A stretch of DNA of 20,019 nucleotides from Acidocella sp. (lineage in GTDB: Bacteria > Pseudomonadota > Alphaproteobacteria > Acetobacterales > Acetobacteraceae): contig JAQUAC010000005.1 of NCBI GenBank assembly GCA_028687415.1, positions 1-20,019 of the forward strand. Reading direction: 5' to 3'. Numbering within the stretch: the stretch's first letter is position 1; every line of letters starts with the position of its first letter. Below, one piece after another: positions 7,345 through 14,973 of this stretch. The position numbers and the translations under genes are program-made. The notes under the pieces were generated by a model. It did not search any database, was not told the DNA's origin, and was given only the letters and a program-made list of their open reading frames with translations.

Positions 7345-7935
7345 CTACGCCTCCGCCCTATGATCTTCCCTTGCCGCCGCCCACACCTCGCGCGCGGCAT
7401 CGGCGTTCATGGCGGCAATCCCCAGCCCCACCAGCAAATCCGGCCAGGCTGAACGCCACCAATACGCCGTCACCACACCGGCACAGATGATCGCGATATT
7501 CGCCAGCACATCGTTACGGGCAGAAAGAAACGCCGCCAGCGTCAGGCTGCCCCGGTGGTGCCGGTAGCGCGCCAGCACCAGTGCGGCGCAGATATTCACC
7601 AGCATCGCCCCCACGGCAGTTAAGGAGAGCAGCCCGGCATCCGGCGCAATGGGGGTAAAAAATTTCTGCCACGCCGTCCATAGCGTCGCCAATCCTGGCA
7701 CCAGCAGAATCCCCGCCAGCGCCATGCCCACCCGCGCCCGCTTGCGTACGCTCCAGCCAATGGCGGCGAGGATGAGGAAATTGACCGAGGCATCTTCAAG
7801 GAAATCGACACTGTCGGCAAACAGCGAGACAGAGCCGATGGCCCGCGCCACGGCGAACTCAATACCGAAATAACCGAGGTTCAGAAGTGCCACGAAGCCT
7901 ATAGCCCGGCGCAGCTCGCCATGTGAGGTGTCCAT
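7345..7935 (-). CDS. Short CDF-like cation transporter, membrane domain only
   Basis: The 196-residue protein is almost entirely hydrophobic, with five or six predicted membrane segments. It resembles the membrane domain of cation diffusion facilitators, which export Zn, Fe, Co or similar ions in exchange for protons. The second-helix pattern VDFLEDAS contains Asp44 and Asp48, matching the D-x3-D pair of E. coli YiiP. In the fifth-helix segment, SARNDVLAN, Asp142 is kept but the expected histidine four residues earlier is Ser138. The C-terminal cytoplasmic domain of typical CDF proteins is absent. I chose the ATG at 7935 because AGG lies eight bases upstream; an in-frame TTG at 7941 is the alternative. 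Metal choice cannot be inferred. The gene stands alone after the rpsO terminator. Confidence 0.75.
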   Translation of the reverse strand: MDTSHGELRRAIGFVALLNLGYFGIEFAVARAIGSVSLFADSVDFLEDASVNFLILAAIGWSVRKRARVGMALAGILLVPGLATLWTAWQKFFTPIAPDAGLLSLTAVGAMLVNICAALVLARYRHHRGSLTLAAFLSARNDVLANIAIICAGVVTAYWWRSAWPDLLVGLGIAAMNADAAREVWAAAREDHRAEA

Positions 7936-7963
7936 GCCCAAAACCTAGCACGCCAGCCCCCAC

Positions 7964-7990
7964 AAAAAGCAACGGGGCCTTGCGGCCCCG
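7964..7990 (-). terminator. Rho-independent terminator of truB-rpsO
   Basis: Read on the minus strand, a perfect seven-base-pair stem (CGGGGCC, GCAA loop, GGCCCCG) begins ten bases after the rpsO stop. It is followed by TTGC and then five T residues. This is a standard intrinsic terminator. It separates rpsO from the CDF-like gene, so the usual downstream gene pnp is not part of this transcript. Confidence 0.75.
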
Positions 7991-8000
7991 GAGCAGAAGA

Positions 8001-8270
8001 TCAGCGGCGCAGGTTAAGGCGGCCGATGAGGTCCGTATAGCGCTTGACGTTCTTGCGCTTCAGATAGTCCAGCAGCGAGCGGCGCTGACCGACGAGCACG
8101 AGCAGACCGCGGCGGGAATGGAAATCCTTCGCGTGGGTCTTCAGATGTTCGGTCAGGTTGGAAATACGCTCGGACAGCAGGGCAACCTGCACTTCCGGGC
8201 TGCCAGTGTCATTGGCGGCGGTGGCGTATTCGGCAACGAGTTCGGTGCGGCGCTCAGGCGTAATCGACAT
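8001..8270 (-). CDS. rpsO: 30S ribosomal protein S15
   Basis: S15 binds the central domain of 16S rRNA early in small-subunit assembly. The 89-residue product has the standard length and hallmark segments: DTGSPEVQVALL, THAKDFHSRRGLL and the C-terminal LLDYLKRKNVKRY. The ATG at 8270 is preceded by AAGGGG, which partly overlaps a GGGATATCCC palindrome. The gene starts 26 bases after the truB stop on the same strand, the order commonly seen in bacteria, and is followed by an intrinsic terminator. S15 represses its own synthesis in many bacteria through mRNA leader structures; the palindrome is a candidate part of such control but is unproven. Confidence 0.98.
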   Translation of the reverse strand: MSITPERRTELVAEYATAANDTGSPEVQVALLSERISNLTEHLKTHAKDFHSRRGLLVLVGQRRSLLDYLKRKNVKRYTDLIGRLNLRR

Positions 8271-8271
8271 C

Positions 8272-8281
8272 GGGATATCCC
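8272..8281 (-). promoter_or_regulatory. Palindrome over the rpsO ribosome binding site
   Basis: GGGATATCCC is a perfect ten-base palindrome located just before the rpsO ATG and touching its AAGGGG ribosome binding site. Pairing in the mRNA could hide the site. With no loop it is more likely to act through alternative pairing or a dimer than as a hairpin, so the role is speculative. Confidence 0.25.
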
Positions 8282-8296
8282 CTTATATAACAGTCG

Positions 8297-9220
8297 TTAA
8301 AACAAGCGTTCCGGCTTCAGCCACCCATCGGAGAGTCGGGCCAGAGCCACCACGCGTCCCACTGCCGTAATGCGCACCAGCCCTTCATCAGGGTTGGCGG
8401 CCTCCGGAATCCGCCCCATCAGTTCCACCAGGTTAATCGCCTGGCCTTGGCTGAGGGCATGAAACTCCGCGGCGTTCAGGGCCAGAGCCGGGATGTCGTC
8501 CAGCGCGGTCGAGAGCGGTCGCAGGAATTCAGCGAGAGTGGCGGGGTTCTTCTCCGGATCAAGCAGTTTGTCCAGCGATACCGCCATATTTTCCAGAAAA
8601 GGCCCCACCCGCAGGCGGCGCAGCACCACAATATGCCCCACCGTGCCGCAGGCCCGCGCCAGATCACGCGAGAGGGCGCGCATATACACCCCCTTGCCGG
8701 ACTGCACCTCGAACTCCGCATGGTCGGCATCCGGGCGGCCGATCAGCTCAAAGCGGTCCACCTGCGCCGGGCGCGGCGGCAACTCCGGCGGCGCGCCGGC
8801 GCGGGCAAGGTCATAAGCGCGCTCGCCATCCACCTTAATGGCCGAGAAAGCGGGCGGGATCTGCATGATGTTGCCAATGAACTGCGGCAGGGCCGCGCGG
8901 ATCTGCTCATCCGTGGGCCGCGCGTCGGAAGTCGCCACCACCGCGCCTTCGGCATCGTCAGTATCCCGCGCCTCACCGAACTTGATGGTGAAGTGGTAAA
9001 TTTTGGTGCTGTCCATCACATAAGGCACGGTTTTGGTCGCCGCACCCAGGGCGATGGGCAGAATCCCGGTGGCCAGCGGGTCCAGCGTGCCGCCATGCCC
9101 CGCTTTCTGCGCATCCAGCGCGCGCTTCACCTTATTGACCGCCTGCGTGCTGGTGATTCCCTGCGGTTTATCGAGAATAAGCCAACCGTCCAGTTTGCGG
9201 CCTTTTTTCTGCCGAGCCAT
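8297..9220 (-). CDS. truB: tRNA pseudouridine-55 synthase TruB
   Basis: TruB converts uridine 55 in the T-loop of most tRNAs to pseudouridine. The 307-residue protein starts MARQKKGRKLDGWLILDKPQ, and the family motif GHGGTLDPLATG contains the catalytic Asp47 (Asp48 in E. coli, from memory). Later segments, such as YDLARAG and KGVYMRALSRDLA, also fit the family. I chose the ATG at 9220 because AGGA lies five bases upstream and the LDKP motif then sits at its usual place. The frame stays open to 9313, but that extension has no family character. The truB-rpsO pair forms a short operon. cpaE diverges from it across a 189-base region where I saw no clear promoter. Confidence 0.97.
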   Translation of the reverse strand: MARQKKGRKLDGWLILDKPQGITSTQAVNKVKRALDAQKAGHGGTLDPLATGILPIALGAATKTVPYVMDSTKIYHFTIKFGEARDTDDAEGAVVATSDARPTDEQIRAALPQFIGNIMQIPPAFSAIKVDGERAYDLARAGAPPELPPRPAQVDRFELIGRPDADHAEFEVQSGKGVYMRALSRDLARACGTVGHIVVLRRLRVGPFLENMAVSLDKLLDPEKNPATLAEFLRPLSTALDDIPALALNAAEFHALSQGQAINLVELMGRIPEAANPDEGLVRITAVGRVVALARLSDGWLKPERLF

Positions 9221-9395
9221 GAAAATCCTAAAAGTCAGAGTGAAGCCCGGCTGATAGCTGAGCCCGCGCAAAGGGAAAAGAAGCGGGAAAGAATATCTGC
9301 CCGCCAGTTCCATTCATTAACGGCAAATCAACCTGCTTCTGTTGAAACTAGAGGAGCCGGAAAAACTCGCGGCATCATTCAAAACCGCCCGCTTC

Positions 9396-9400
9396 AAGGA
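9396..9400 (+). promoter_or_regulatory. Ribosome binding site that sets the CpaE-like start
   Basis: AAGGA lies nine bases before the ATG at 9410. The same frame runs open far upstream, antisense to truB, so this site is the main reason to place the start here. Confidence 0.6.
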
Positions 9401-9409
9401 TTTCTGCCG

Positions 9410-10672
9410 ATGCCGGACAGCCGCACCATGCCCAGCCTCTCCGCCCAGAAAGCCACGGCCCACAGCCCCAGCTTCGCCAAGCCGGCAGCGCCCGCCCCCG
9501 TGGCGGCCAATCGCGAGAAGTTCATCGGCTTCGCGCGGGACGAGGAGAGCGCCAACACCCTGCGCGAGGCCCTGGCCGGCTACCTGCCGAACAACAACCT
9601 TGTGCACATGGTCGATTTCCGCAGCAGCCTCACCATCCTGGCGGCGATGACCACACCCGAGATCATCCTGGTCGATCTCTCGGGCGAGGATCAGCCGATG
9701 AACGCCATGATGGACCTGGCCGATGTAGTCGAGCCCGGCACCACCGTGCTGGCCATCGGCAAAATTCATACCGTGAGTTTCTACCGCACCGTCACCAAGG
9801 GCATGGGGATCAAGGAATACCTGCCCAAGCCCCTCACCCGCGCCGCGGTGGAGCAGAACTTCCTGCCCCTCATCGCCAATACAGGCCGGAGTCCCACCTC
9901 CCTGCGCGGCGGACGCATGGTCGTGCTGGCCGGGGCCCGGGGCGGCGTTGGCACCACTACCATTGCCACCAACCTCGCCTGGTACATCGCCACAGAGCTG
10001 CACCGCCACACCGTGCTGCTGGATGGCGAGCTGAACACCGGTACCGTGGCGCTAAACCTGAACCTGGGCATCGATAACGGCCTGATCGCGGCGCTGGAAA
10101 CGCCCGAGCGGGGGGACCACCTGCTGCTTGAGCGCTCTACGCACGAAGCGGCCGAACGCCTGCATGTGCTGGCCGGGCTGAAGGATCTGACCCAGCCCGT
10201 GGGCTGCACGCATGAAGGCGCGGCCAATTTCCTGCAAACCCTACGCACACGCTATAATTATGTAGTGGCGGATGCTGGAGCGCGGCTGGAACCCTTCGCC
10301 CGCGACCTGCTATTCAACGCGCAGCAACGCGTCATCGTCATGGACCCGACCATGATCTCCATCCGCAATCTGGAGCGCCTGCTCAGCCTGCCCGGCGGCT
10401 CCTCGCAATCGCCACGCGCGCTAACGGTGCTGAACAAGGCCAGCGCCTCCGGCGGGCTGACACAGAGCTACATGGAGCAGGCCATGGGCCTGCGATTCGA
10501 CGCCGTGATCCCCGACCTGCCGCGCATCGTGCCACGTACCACCCAGCTCGGCGCCCAGGCGGCGTCCCTGCGCGGCGCCTTCCGCAACGGCATCGCCACG
10601 CTGGCGACGATATTGGGGGCAACAACACCGCCCGCCACGGAGGCGCAGCCCCGCATCGCCCGTGCCGATTAG
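9410..10672 (+). CDS. cpaE: CpaE/TadZ-like pilus-assembly ATPase homologue
   Basis: CpaE-type proteins are MinD/ParA relatives that place Flp/Tad pili at the cell pole in alphaproteobacteria. The 420-residue protein has a variable N-terminus of about 35 residues, a receiver-like domain (about 36-155, with IGFARDEESA and EIILVDLSGED) and a MinD-like ATPase domain from about 167. The P-loop reads GARGGVGTTT (175-184). It lacks both the signature lysine (Arg here) and the GKT/S lysine, as in many CpaE/TadZ proteins, so nucleotide hydrolysis is doubtful. DGELNTGTVALNL follows as the Walker A-prime region. No other cpa or tad gene is in the window, and gyrB follows after about 64 bases. A stand-alone localisation role is possible. 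Confidence 0.85.
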   Translation: MPDSRTMPSLSAQKATAHSPSFAKPAAPAPVAANREKFIGFARDEESANTLREALAGYLPNNNLVHMVDFRSSLTILAAMTTPEIILVDLSGEDQPMNAMMDLADVVEPGTTVLAIGKIHTVSFYRTVTKGMGIKEYLPKPLTRAAVEQNFLPLIANTGRSPTSLRGGRMVVLAGARGGVGTTTIATNLAWYIATELHRHTVLLDGELNTGTVALNLNLGIDNGLIAALETPERGDHLLLERSTHEAAERLHVLAGLKDLTQPVGCTHEGAANFLQTLRTRYNYVVADAGARLEPFARDLLFNAQQRVIVMDPTMISIRNLERLLSLPGGSSQSPRALTVLNKASASGGLTQSYMEQAMGLRFDAVIPDLPRIVPRTTQLGAQAASLRGAFRNGIATLATILGATTPPATEAQPRIARAD

Positions 10673-10692
10673 GCATCCGGGCCGAAACCGGC

Positions 10693-10698
10693 TATAAT
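10693..10698 (+). promoter_or_regulatory. gyrB: Possible -10 element for gyrB
   Basis: A perfect TATAAT lies 39 bases before the gyrB ATG, between the cpaE stop and gyrB. The matching -35 candidate, TTAGGC at 10669-10674 with an 18-base spacer, is poor. The hexamer stands out in such GC-rich DNA but is unconfirmed. Confidence 0.35.
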
Positions 10699-10736
10699 CC
10701 AGGCTCATTCCGACGATTTTGGAGCCTAAAATACCG

Positions 10737-13169
10737 ATGCCCGACGCGCCGCAGCCCACCCCCCAAGACGAATCCTATGACGCGGCGTCGATCAGCGTGC
10801 TCAAAGGTCTGGATGCCGTACGCAAACGCCCCGGCATGTATATCGGCGACACGGATGATGGCTCCGGCCTGCACCATATGGGCTTCGAGATCATCGACAA
10901 CGCGGTGGACGAAGCCCAGGCGGGCTTTGCCAACCACGTGGAAGCCGTGCTGAACGGCGACGGCTCCATGACCGTGCGCGATAATGGCCGCGGCATCCCC
11001 ACGGACATCCACCAGGAGGAAGGCATCTCCGCCGCCGAGGTGGTGCTGACCAAGCTGCACGCGGGCGGCAAGTTCAACCAGAACAGCTACAAAGTCTCCG
11101 GCGGCCTGCATGGCGTGGGTGCTGCCGTGGTCAACGCCCTCTCCGAGTGGATGGAAGTGCGCATCTGGCGCAATGGCGAGGAGCATTTCATCCGCTTTGA
11201 GCATGGCAACACCGTGGCCCCGCTCAAGCTGATCGGCCGCTCCGAACACAAGAACGGCACCGAGGTCACCTTCAAACCATCCGCCGCCACCTTTACCCAT
11301 ACCGAATTCGACTACGCCGTGTTCGAGCGCCGCCTGCGCGAGCTGGCCTTCCTCAACTCCGGCCTGGCCATCATCCTGCGCGATGAACGGCACGAGCCGG
11401 TGCAGGAGGCCAAGTTCCACTATGAGGGCGGGGTAAAAGAGTTCTGTTCCTGGCTCGACCGCGCCAAAACCCCGGTTCTGGCCACCCCCATCACCTCCAT
11501 CGGCGAGGCGAAAGAGCATGGCATCCGCGTTGAATTCGCGCTGACCTGGAACGATTCCTACCACGAGACCATGCTCTGCTTCACCAACAACATCACCCAG
11601 CGCGATGGCGGCACGCATCTGGCCGGGTTCCGCGCGGCGCTGACCCGCGTGGTGAGCAAATACGCCCAGGGCATGGGCAAAAAGGAAACCACCGAATTCT
11701 CTGGCGAGGATATGCGCGAGGGCCTCACCGCCGTGCTCTCGGTAAAGGTGCCGGACCCGAAATTCTCCTCCCAGACCAAAGACAAGCTGATCTCCTCCGA
11801 GGTCCAGCCCGTAGTCCAATCCGCCGTGGCGGATGCGCTGAGCCATTGGTTTGAGACGCACCCCAAGGAAGCCAAGGGCATTGTGCAGAAGGTGATGGAC
11901 GCCGCCAACGCCCGCGAGGCCGCGCGCAAGGCGCGTGAACTCACAAGGCGCAAGGGCGTGCTGGACATCTCCTCCCTGCCCGGCAAGCTGGCCGACTGCC
12001 AGGAGCGCGACCCCGCCAAATCCGAACTCTTCCTGGTGGAGGGCGACTCCGCAGGCGGCTCCGCCAAGCAGGGACGCGACCGTAAATATCAGGCCATCCT
12101 GCCGCTGAAGGGCAAGATCCTGAACGTCGAGCGCGCCCGCTTCGACAAAATGCTGAGTTCCCAGGAAATCGGCACCCTCATCACGGCGCTCGGCACCGGC
12201 ATCGGCCGTAGCGAGCCCGAGCAGGGCGGGTTTGACGCCAACAAGCTGCGCTATCACCGCATCGTCATCATGACCGACGCCGACGTGGATGGCTCGCATA
12301 TCCGTACCCTGCTGCTCACCTTCTTCTACCGGCAGATGCCCCAGCTCATCGAGCAGGGTTATCTCTACATCGCCCAGCCGCCGCTCTACCGCGCCAAGCG
12401 CGGCAACGACCAACGCTATCTGAAGGATGACGACGCGCTGGAAGTCTTCCTGCTGGAGCGCGCCCTCGGCGAGGCCCAGCTCATCAGCGGCGGCCTCACC
12501 CTGGCCGGGGACGAGTTACGCGCCGAAACCGCCTGGATCGGCCAGAGCGTCCACCGCCTCAAGGCGCTGACCAACCTGCTGCCCATGGCCTATCTGGAAC
12601 AGATCGCCATCTCCGGCCTGTTCTCCACCGCCGCCCTGGGCGACTCGGCCAAGGACGCCGCCCTCGTCACCCGCCTCAACGCCCTCTCCCACCCCACCGA
12701 GCGCGGTTGGGTCGTCACCTCAGACGCCACCACCGGCATCAAGCTCGGCCGCACAGTGCGCGGCGTGGCAGAGCATTACACGCTGGACGCCGCCACGCTG
12801 CGCACCTCCGAAGCCCGCTATTTGGCCGAGCGCGCCGCCCGGCTGGAGGAAATTTTCGGCGCCGGCGCCACCCTGGCCATAGACGGCGCGCCGAAGCCCG
12901 TGCACGGCCCGGCCTCGATGTGGGAGACCCTGCTGGCCTATGGCCGCAAGGGCCTCGTCATCAGCCGCTTCAAAGGCCTTGGCGAAATGAACCCGGAAGA
13001 ACTGTGGAAAACCACGCTGGACCCGGAAGCCCGCCGCCTGCTGCAGGTGAAGATCACCGACGCCGAGGACACTGACCAGATCTTCTCCACCCTGATGGGC
13101 GACGTGGTCGAACCCCGCCGCGACTTCATCGTTAACAACGCCCTCAAGGTCGCCAATCTGGATACCTAA
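10737..13169 (+). CDS. gyrB: DNA gyrase subunit B
   Basis: GyrB is the ATPase subunit of the type II topoisomerase that introduces negative supercoils, working with GyrA. The 810-residue protein has the GHKL ATPase domain (RKRPGMYIGDT, then EIIDNAVDEA, DNGRGIP and GGLHGVGAAVVNAL). The TOPRIM domain follows, with EGDSAGGSAKQGRDR from Glu435 and DADVDGSH with Asp514, Asp516 and Asp518. EGDSAGGSAKQGRDR and the overall length favour GyrB over ParE. The C-terminus has the usual FKGLGEMNPEELW. I prefer ATG 10737 to the in-frame TTG 10719 because GGAG at 10721-10724 lies upstream of it, although the 12-base spacing is long. It converges with the ParB-like gene. Confidence 0.97.
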   Translation: MPDAPQPTPQDESYDAASISVLKGLDAVRKRPGMYIGDTDDGSGLHHMGFEIIDNAVDEAQAGFANHVEAVLNGDGSMTVRDNGRGIPTDIHQEEGISAAEVVLTKLHAGGKFNQNSYKVSGGLHGVGAAVVNALSEWMEVRIWRNGEEHFIRFEHGNTVAPLKLIGRSEHKNGTEVTFKPSAATFTHTEFDYAVFERRLRELAFLNSGLAIILRDERHEPVQEAKFHYEGGVKEFCSWLDRAKTPVLATPITSIGEAKEHGIRVEFALTWNDSYHETMLCFTNNITQRDGGTHLAGFRAALTRVVSKYAQGMGKKETTEFSGEDMREGLTAVLSVKVPDPKFSSQTKDKLISSEVQPVVQSAVADALSHWFETHPKEAKGIVQKVMDAANAREAARKARELTRRKGVLDISSLPGKLADCQERDPAKSELFLVEGDSAGGSAKQGRDRKYQAILPLKGKILNVERARFDKMLSSQEIGTLITALGTGIGRSEPEQGGFDANKLRYHRIVIMTDADVDGSHIRTLLLTFFYRQMPQLIEQGYLYIAQPPLYRAKRGNDQRYLKDDDALEVFLLERALGEAQLISGGLTLAGDELRAETAWIGQSVHRLKALTNLLPMAYLEQIAISGLFSTAALGDSAKDAALVTRLNALSHPTERGWVVTSDATTGIKLGRTVRGVAEHYTLDAATLRTSEARYLAERAARLEEIFGAGATLAIDGAPKPVHGPASMWETLLAYGRKGLVISRFKGLGEMNPEELWKTTLDPEARRLLQVKITDAEDTDQIFSTLMGDVVEPRRDFIVNNALKVANLDT

Positions 13170-13183
13170 CGGCTGAGATCCGT

Positions 13184-13209
13184 ACAGGCCGGGATATTAT
13201 CCGGCCTGT
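13184..13209 (+). terminator. Stem-loop between gyrB and the ParB-like gene
   Basis: A perfect nine-base-pair stem, ACAGGCCGG with CCGGCCTGT, encloses an eight-base AT-rich loop 14 bases after the gyrB stop. It has no T run. Its right half overlaps the last codons and stop of the converging ParB-like gene, so it may end both transcripts. Confidence 0.5.
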
Positions 13210-14129
13210 GCGGCAGTCTCCTGGCGGGCCAGCGCCTTGGCCTGCTTCGCCTTCATGGCGGCAATCTCGTTCGCCGCCCGCACAAGGCCGATCAGCACCT
13301 CCACTTCCACCTCCATCGTCCTGGCGGCGCGTTCCGCCTCCGGAACCGCATGCAAGGCTGCGGCATGGTCCCGCAACGCCTCCGGCACCTTGGCGATGGC
13401 CGCCTCAACCTGCGCGAACACCGCCTCGACCGTCTTGCGCGGCACCGCCGGCCCACGGGCTGAGGTTTTCGTGACCCGCTGGCGGCCTTCCTGCCGCGCG
13501 GTCACCAGCTTCCGCGAGAGCGCCGCCCCCGCCTCCTCACCATGCGCCCGCACCGCCTCAATCGCGGCATCCGCCGAGACCTGCCCGCCGCGCACCATCG
13601 CCTGCACCTCGTCGCTGGCGGTGGCGAGGGTCAGCAATTGCTCAACCCGCGCCACGGTTTTGTTCTGCGAGGCAGCTATCTCCGCAGGCTCGAACCCCAT
13701 ATTCAGCAGCCGCTGATAGCCGCGCGCGATATCCACCGTCTCCAGCTTCAGCCCCTGCGCCGAGCGCAGCATCACCTCCACGCGCTCGCTATCATTGCCC
13801 CGGAACGGGATCACGCTGACCAGCGGAATATACGCCCCGCGCTCAATCGCGAGCCGTATGCCCCGCCTACGGCAATGCCCCTCGATAATCGTGATCCGCC
13901 CGTCGCTCAGCGCCCGCACCATCATCGGCGGCACATAGCGCTCATTCAGATATGAATCGCAAAACGCCTCGATATGCGCGATCACCTTCGGGTCGTCATA
14001 ATAGCGCAGGTTGAAGCCGTCCTCCTCCTCGAGGAGCATGGGGTCGATCTGGTACAGGTATAATTTCTTATTATCCTGGCCTTGCGACTCCGCCGTAAAT
14101 GTTTTCAGCGGCTTGATAACGAACGCCAT
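13197..14129 (-). CDS. Solitary ParB-like DNA-binding protein
   Basis: The 310-residue protein has an N-terminal ParB/Srx-like domain (about 24-110) and a helix-turn-helix region (about 146-168, EPAEIAASQNKTVARVEQ), followed by a charged, Ala-rich C-terminal half. The CTP-binding box that reads GERR in chromosomal ParB is here EGHCRRRG (83-90), with His-Cys in place of the Glu-Arg. This form is familiar to me from phage- and plasmid-type ParB-domain proteins. No parA is adjacent and no parS site was seen, so a chromosome-segregation role is unlikely; a transcription-regulator or mobile-element origin is more plausible. It lies 100 bases downstream of eutC on the same strand. The ribosome binding site before ATG 14129 is weak. 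Confidence 0.8.
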   Translation of the reverse strand: MAFVIKPLKTFTAESQGQDNKKLYLYQIDPMLLEEEDGFNLRYYDDPKVIAHIEAFCDSYLNERYVPPMMVRALSDGRITIIEGHCRRRGIRLAIERGAYIPLVSVIPFRGNDSERVEVMLRSAQGLKLETVDIARGYQRLLNMGFEPAEIAASQNKTVARVEQLLTLATASDEVQAMVRGGQVSADAAIEAVRAHGEEAGAALSRKLVTARQEGRQRVTKTSARGPAVPRKTVEAVFAQVEAAIAKVPEALRDHAAALHAVPEAERAARTMEVEVEVLIGLVRAANEIAAMKAKQAKALARQETAAQAG

Positions 14130-14161
14130 AGGGACCCACCATCAGACTTTGAATGTTCAGG

Positions 14162-14178
14162 TTGTGCAGTCGGCACAA
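14162..14178 (-). promoter_or_regulatory. Inverted repeat, candidate operator before the ParB-like gene
   Basis: TTGTGC and GCACAA are separated by five bases, and the centre lies about 40 bases before the ParB-like start. A perfect dyad of this form is typical of helix-turn-helix dimer sites. The binding protein is unknown; autoregulation by the ParB-like protein is one possibility. Confidence 0.35.
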
Positions 14179-14192
14179 TCAACACCTAAAGG

Positions 14193-14217
14193 TTGCAGAT
14201 GCTTCCGCATCTTGCAA
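14193..14217 (-). terminator. Imperfect hairpin after eutC
   Basis: On the minus strand TTGCAAGATGC and GCATCTGCAA pair over ten bases with one bulged A around a GGAA loop, 12 bases after the eutC stop. Only CCTTT follows, so the terminator is weak or partial. If it leaks, the ParB-like gene would be in the eut transcript. Confidence 0.4.
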
Positions 14218-14229
14218 GCCGCCCCCGCT

Positions 14230-14973
14230 TTACCCCTCCAACGCGGCCATGGCGGCAGGCGCTTCCAGCCCGCTGGCCTCCTTCAGCCCCACCCCGGTCA
14301 ACTTGCGGCGCAGCGCTTCGCGCATCAGCCATGCGAGCATATCCCCGGCGGCATCGTAAGAGAGACCACCATGGGCATGCACGTTGGAGATGCAGTTGCG
14401 CGCCGAGTCCTTGGTGCCGCGCCTGGGGTCATAAGTCAGATAAATGCCCAAACTGTCAGAAACGGTCAGTCCCGGCCGCTCGCCAATCAGCACGGCGCAG
14501 AGTTTCGCCCCCAGCGCCTCGCCGATATCATCCCCCAGCGCCACCCGCGCCTGCGTGGCGATCACCACCGGCGCGATCTTAAAACCCTTCAGCCGGGCGG
14601 CGACAGCCTCATACATCGGCACGGCATTCTGCATCACGGCGGTAGCGGAAAGCCCGTCGCCGATCACGAACACGGCGTCATACTCACCCGCATGCAGCTT
14701 ATCAGCGCAATCCGGGTGCAGCCGCCGGCCTAAATCAGGCCGGCGCAGATACACCTCGCGGCTCTCCGCCTCGGAATACACCTCTATCGCCCCCGGAATT
14801 GCCGCCTTCAGCGCCGCCACGTCCAGCTTCGCATGCACCGCATCCCGCGCCTTGGCGTGGGCGAACTGGAAGTCCAGCACATCGGCGATCTTCATCGCAT
14901 CGCCCGCGCGCCCCAGCCCGATTCGCGCCCTGGTCGCGGTGCGCAGTTTTGCCCACGGGTCCTCAGGCGGCAT
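14230..14973 (-). CDS. eutC: Ethanolamine ammonia-lyase small subunit EutC
   Basis: EutC pairs with EutB to form the adenosylcobalamin-dependent enzyme that splits ethanolamine into acetaldehyde and ammonia. The 247-residue protein shows the family segments RTATRARIGLGRAG, the DFQFAHAKARDAV stretch, FVIGDGLSATAV, VVIATQARVALGD, LIGERPGL and the SDSLGIYLTYDPRRG region. SARNCISNVH near the C-terminus also fits. It is shorter than E. coli EutC (about 295 residues, from memory) because the N-terminal extension is missing. The ATG at 14973 overlaps the end of eutB by 11 bases and has GGAG seven bases upstream, so translation is likely coupled. No other eut gene is present. Confidence 0.96.
   Translation of the reverse strand: MPPEDPWAKLRTATRARIGLGRAGDAMKIADVLDFQFAHAKARDAVHAKLDVAALKAAIPGAIEVYSEAESREVYLRRPDLGRRLHPDCADKLHAGEYDAVFVIGDGLSATAVMQNAVPMYEAVAARLKGFKIAPVVIATQARVALGDDIGEALGAKLCAVLIGERPGLTVSDSLGIYLTYDPRRGTKDSARNCISNVHAHGGLSYDAAGDMLAWLMREALRRKLTGVGLKEASGLEAPAAMAALEG

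Noticed and set aside
6315..7400. A 361-codon open frame antisense to glpX, considered because glpX carries a stop
   Set aside because: It has a shadow-like composition (His, Gly and Asp-rich) and no domain. The glpX frame is conserved on both sides of the amber codon.
8447..9409. A long in-frame N-terminal extension of the CpaE-like protein
   Set aside because: It runs antisense to truB, is Arg and His-rich, and the ribosome binding site at 9396-9400 supports a start at 9410.
10692..12413. A 573-codon open frame antisense to gyrB
   Set aside because: It lies wholly across gyrB, shows no domain and has the His, Gly and Ala-rich composition typical of antisense frames in GC-rich genes.
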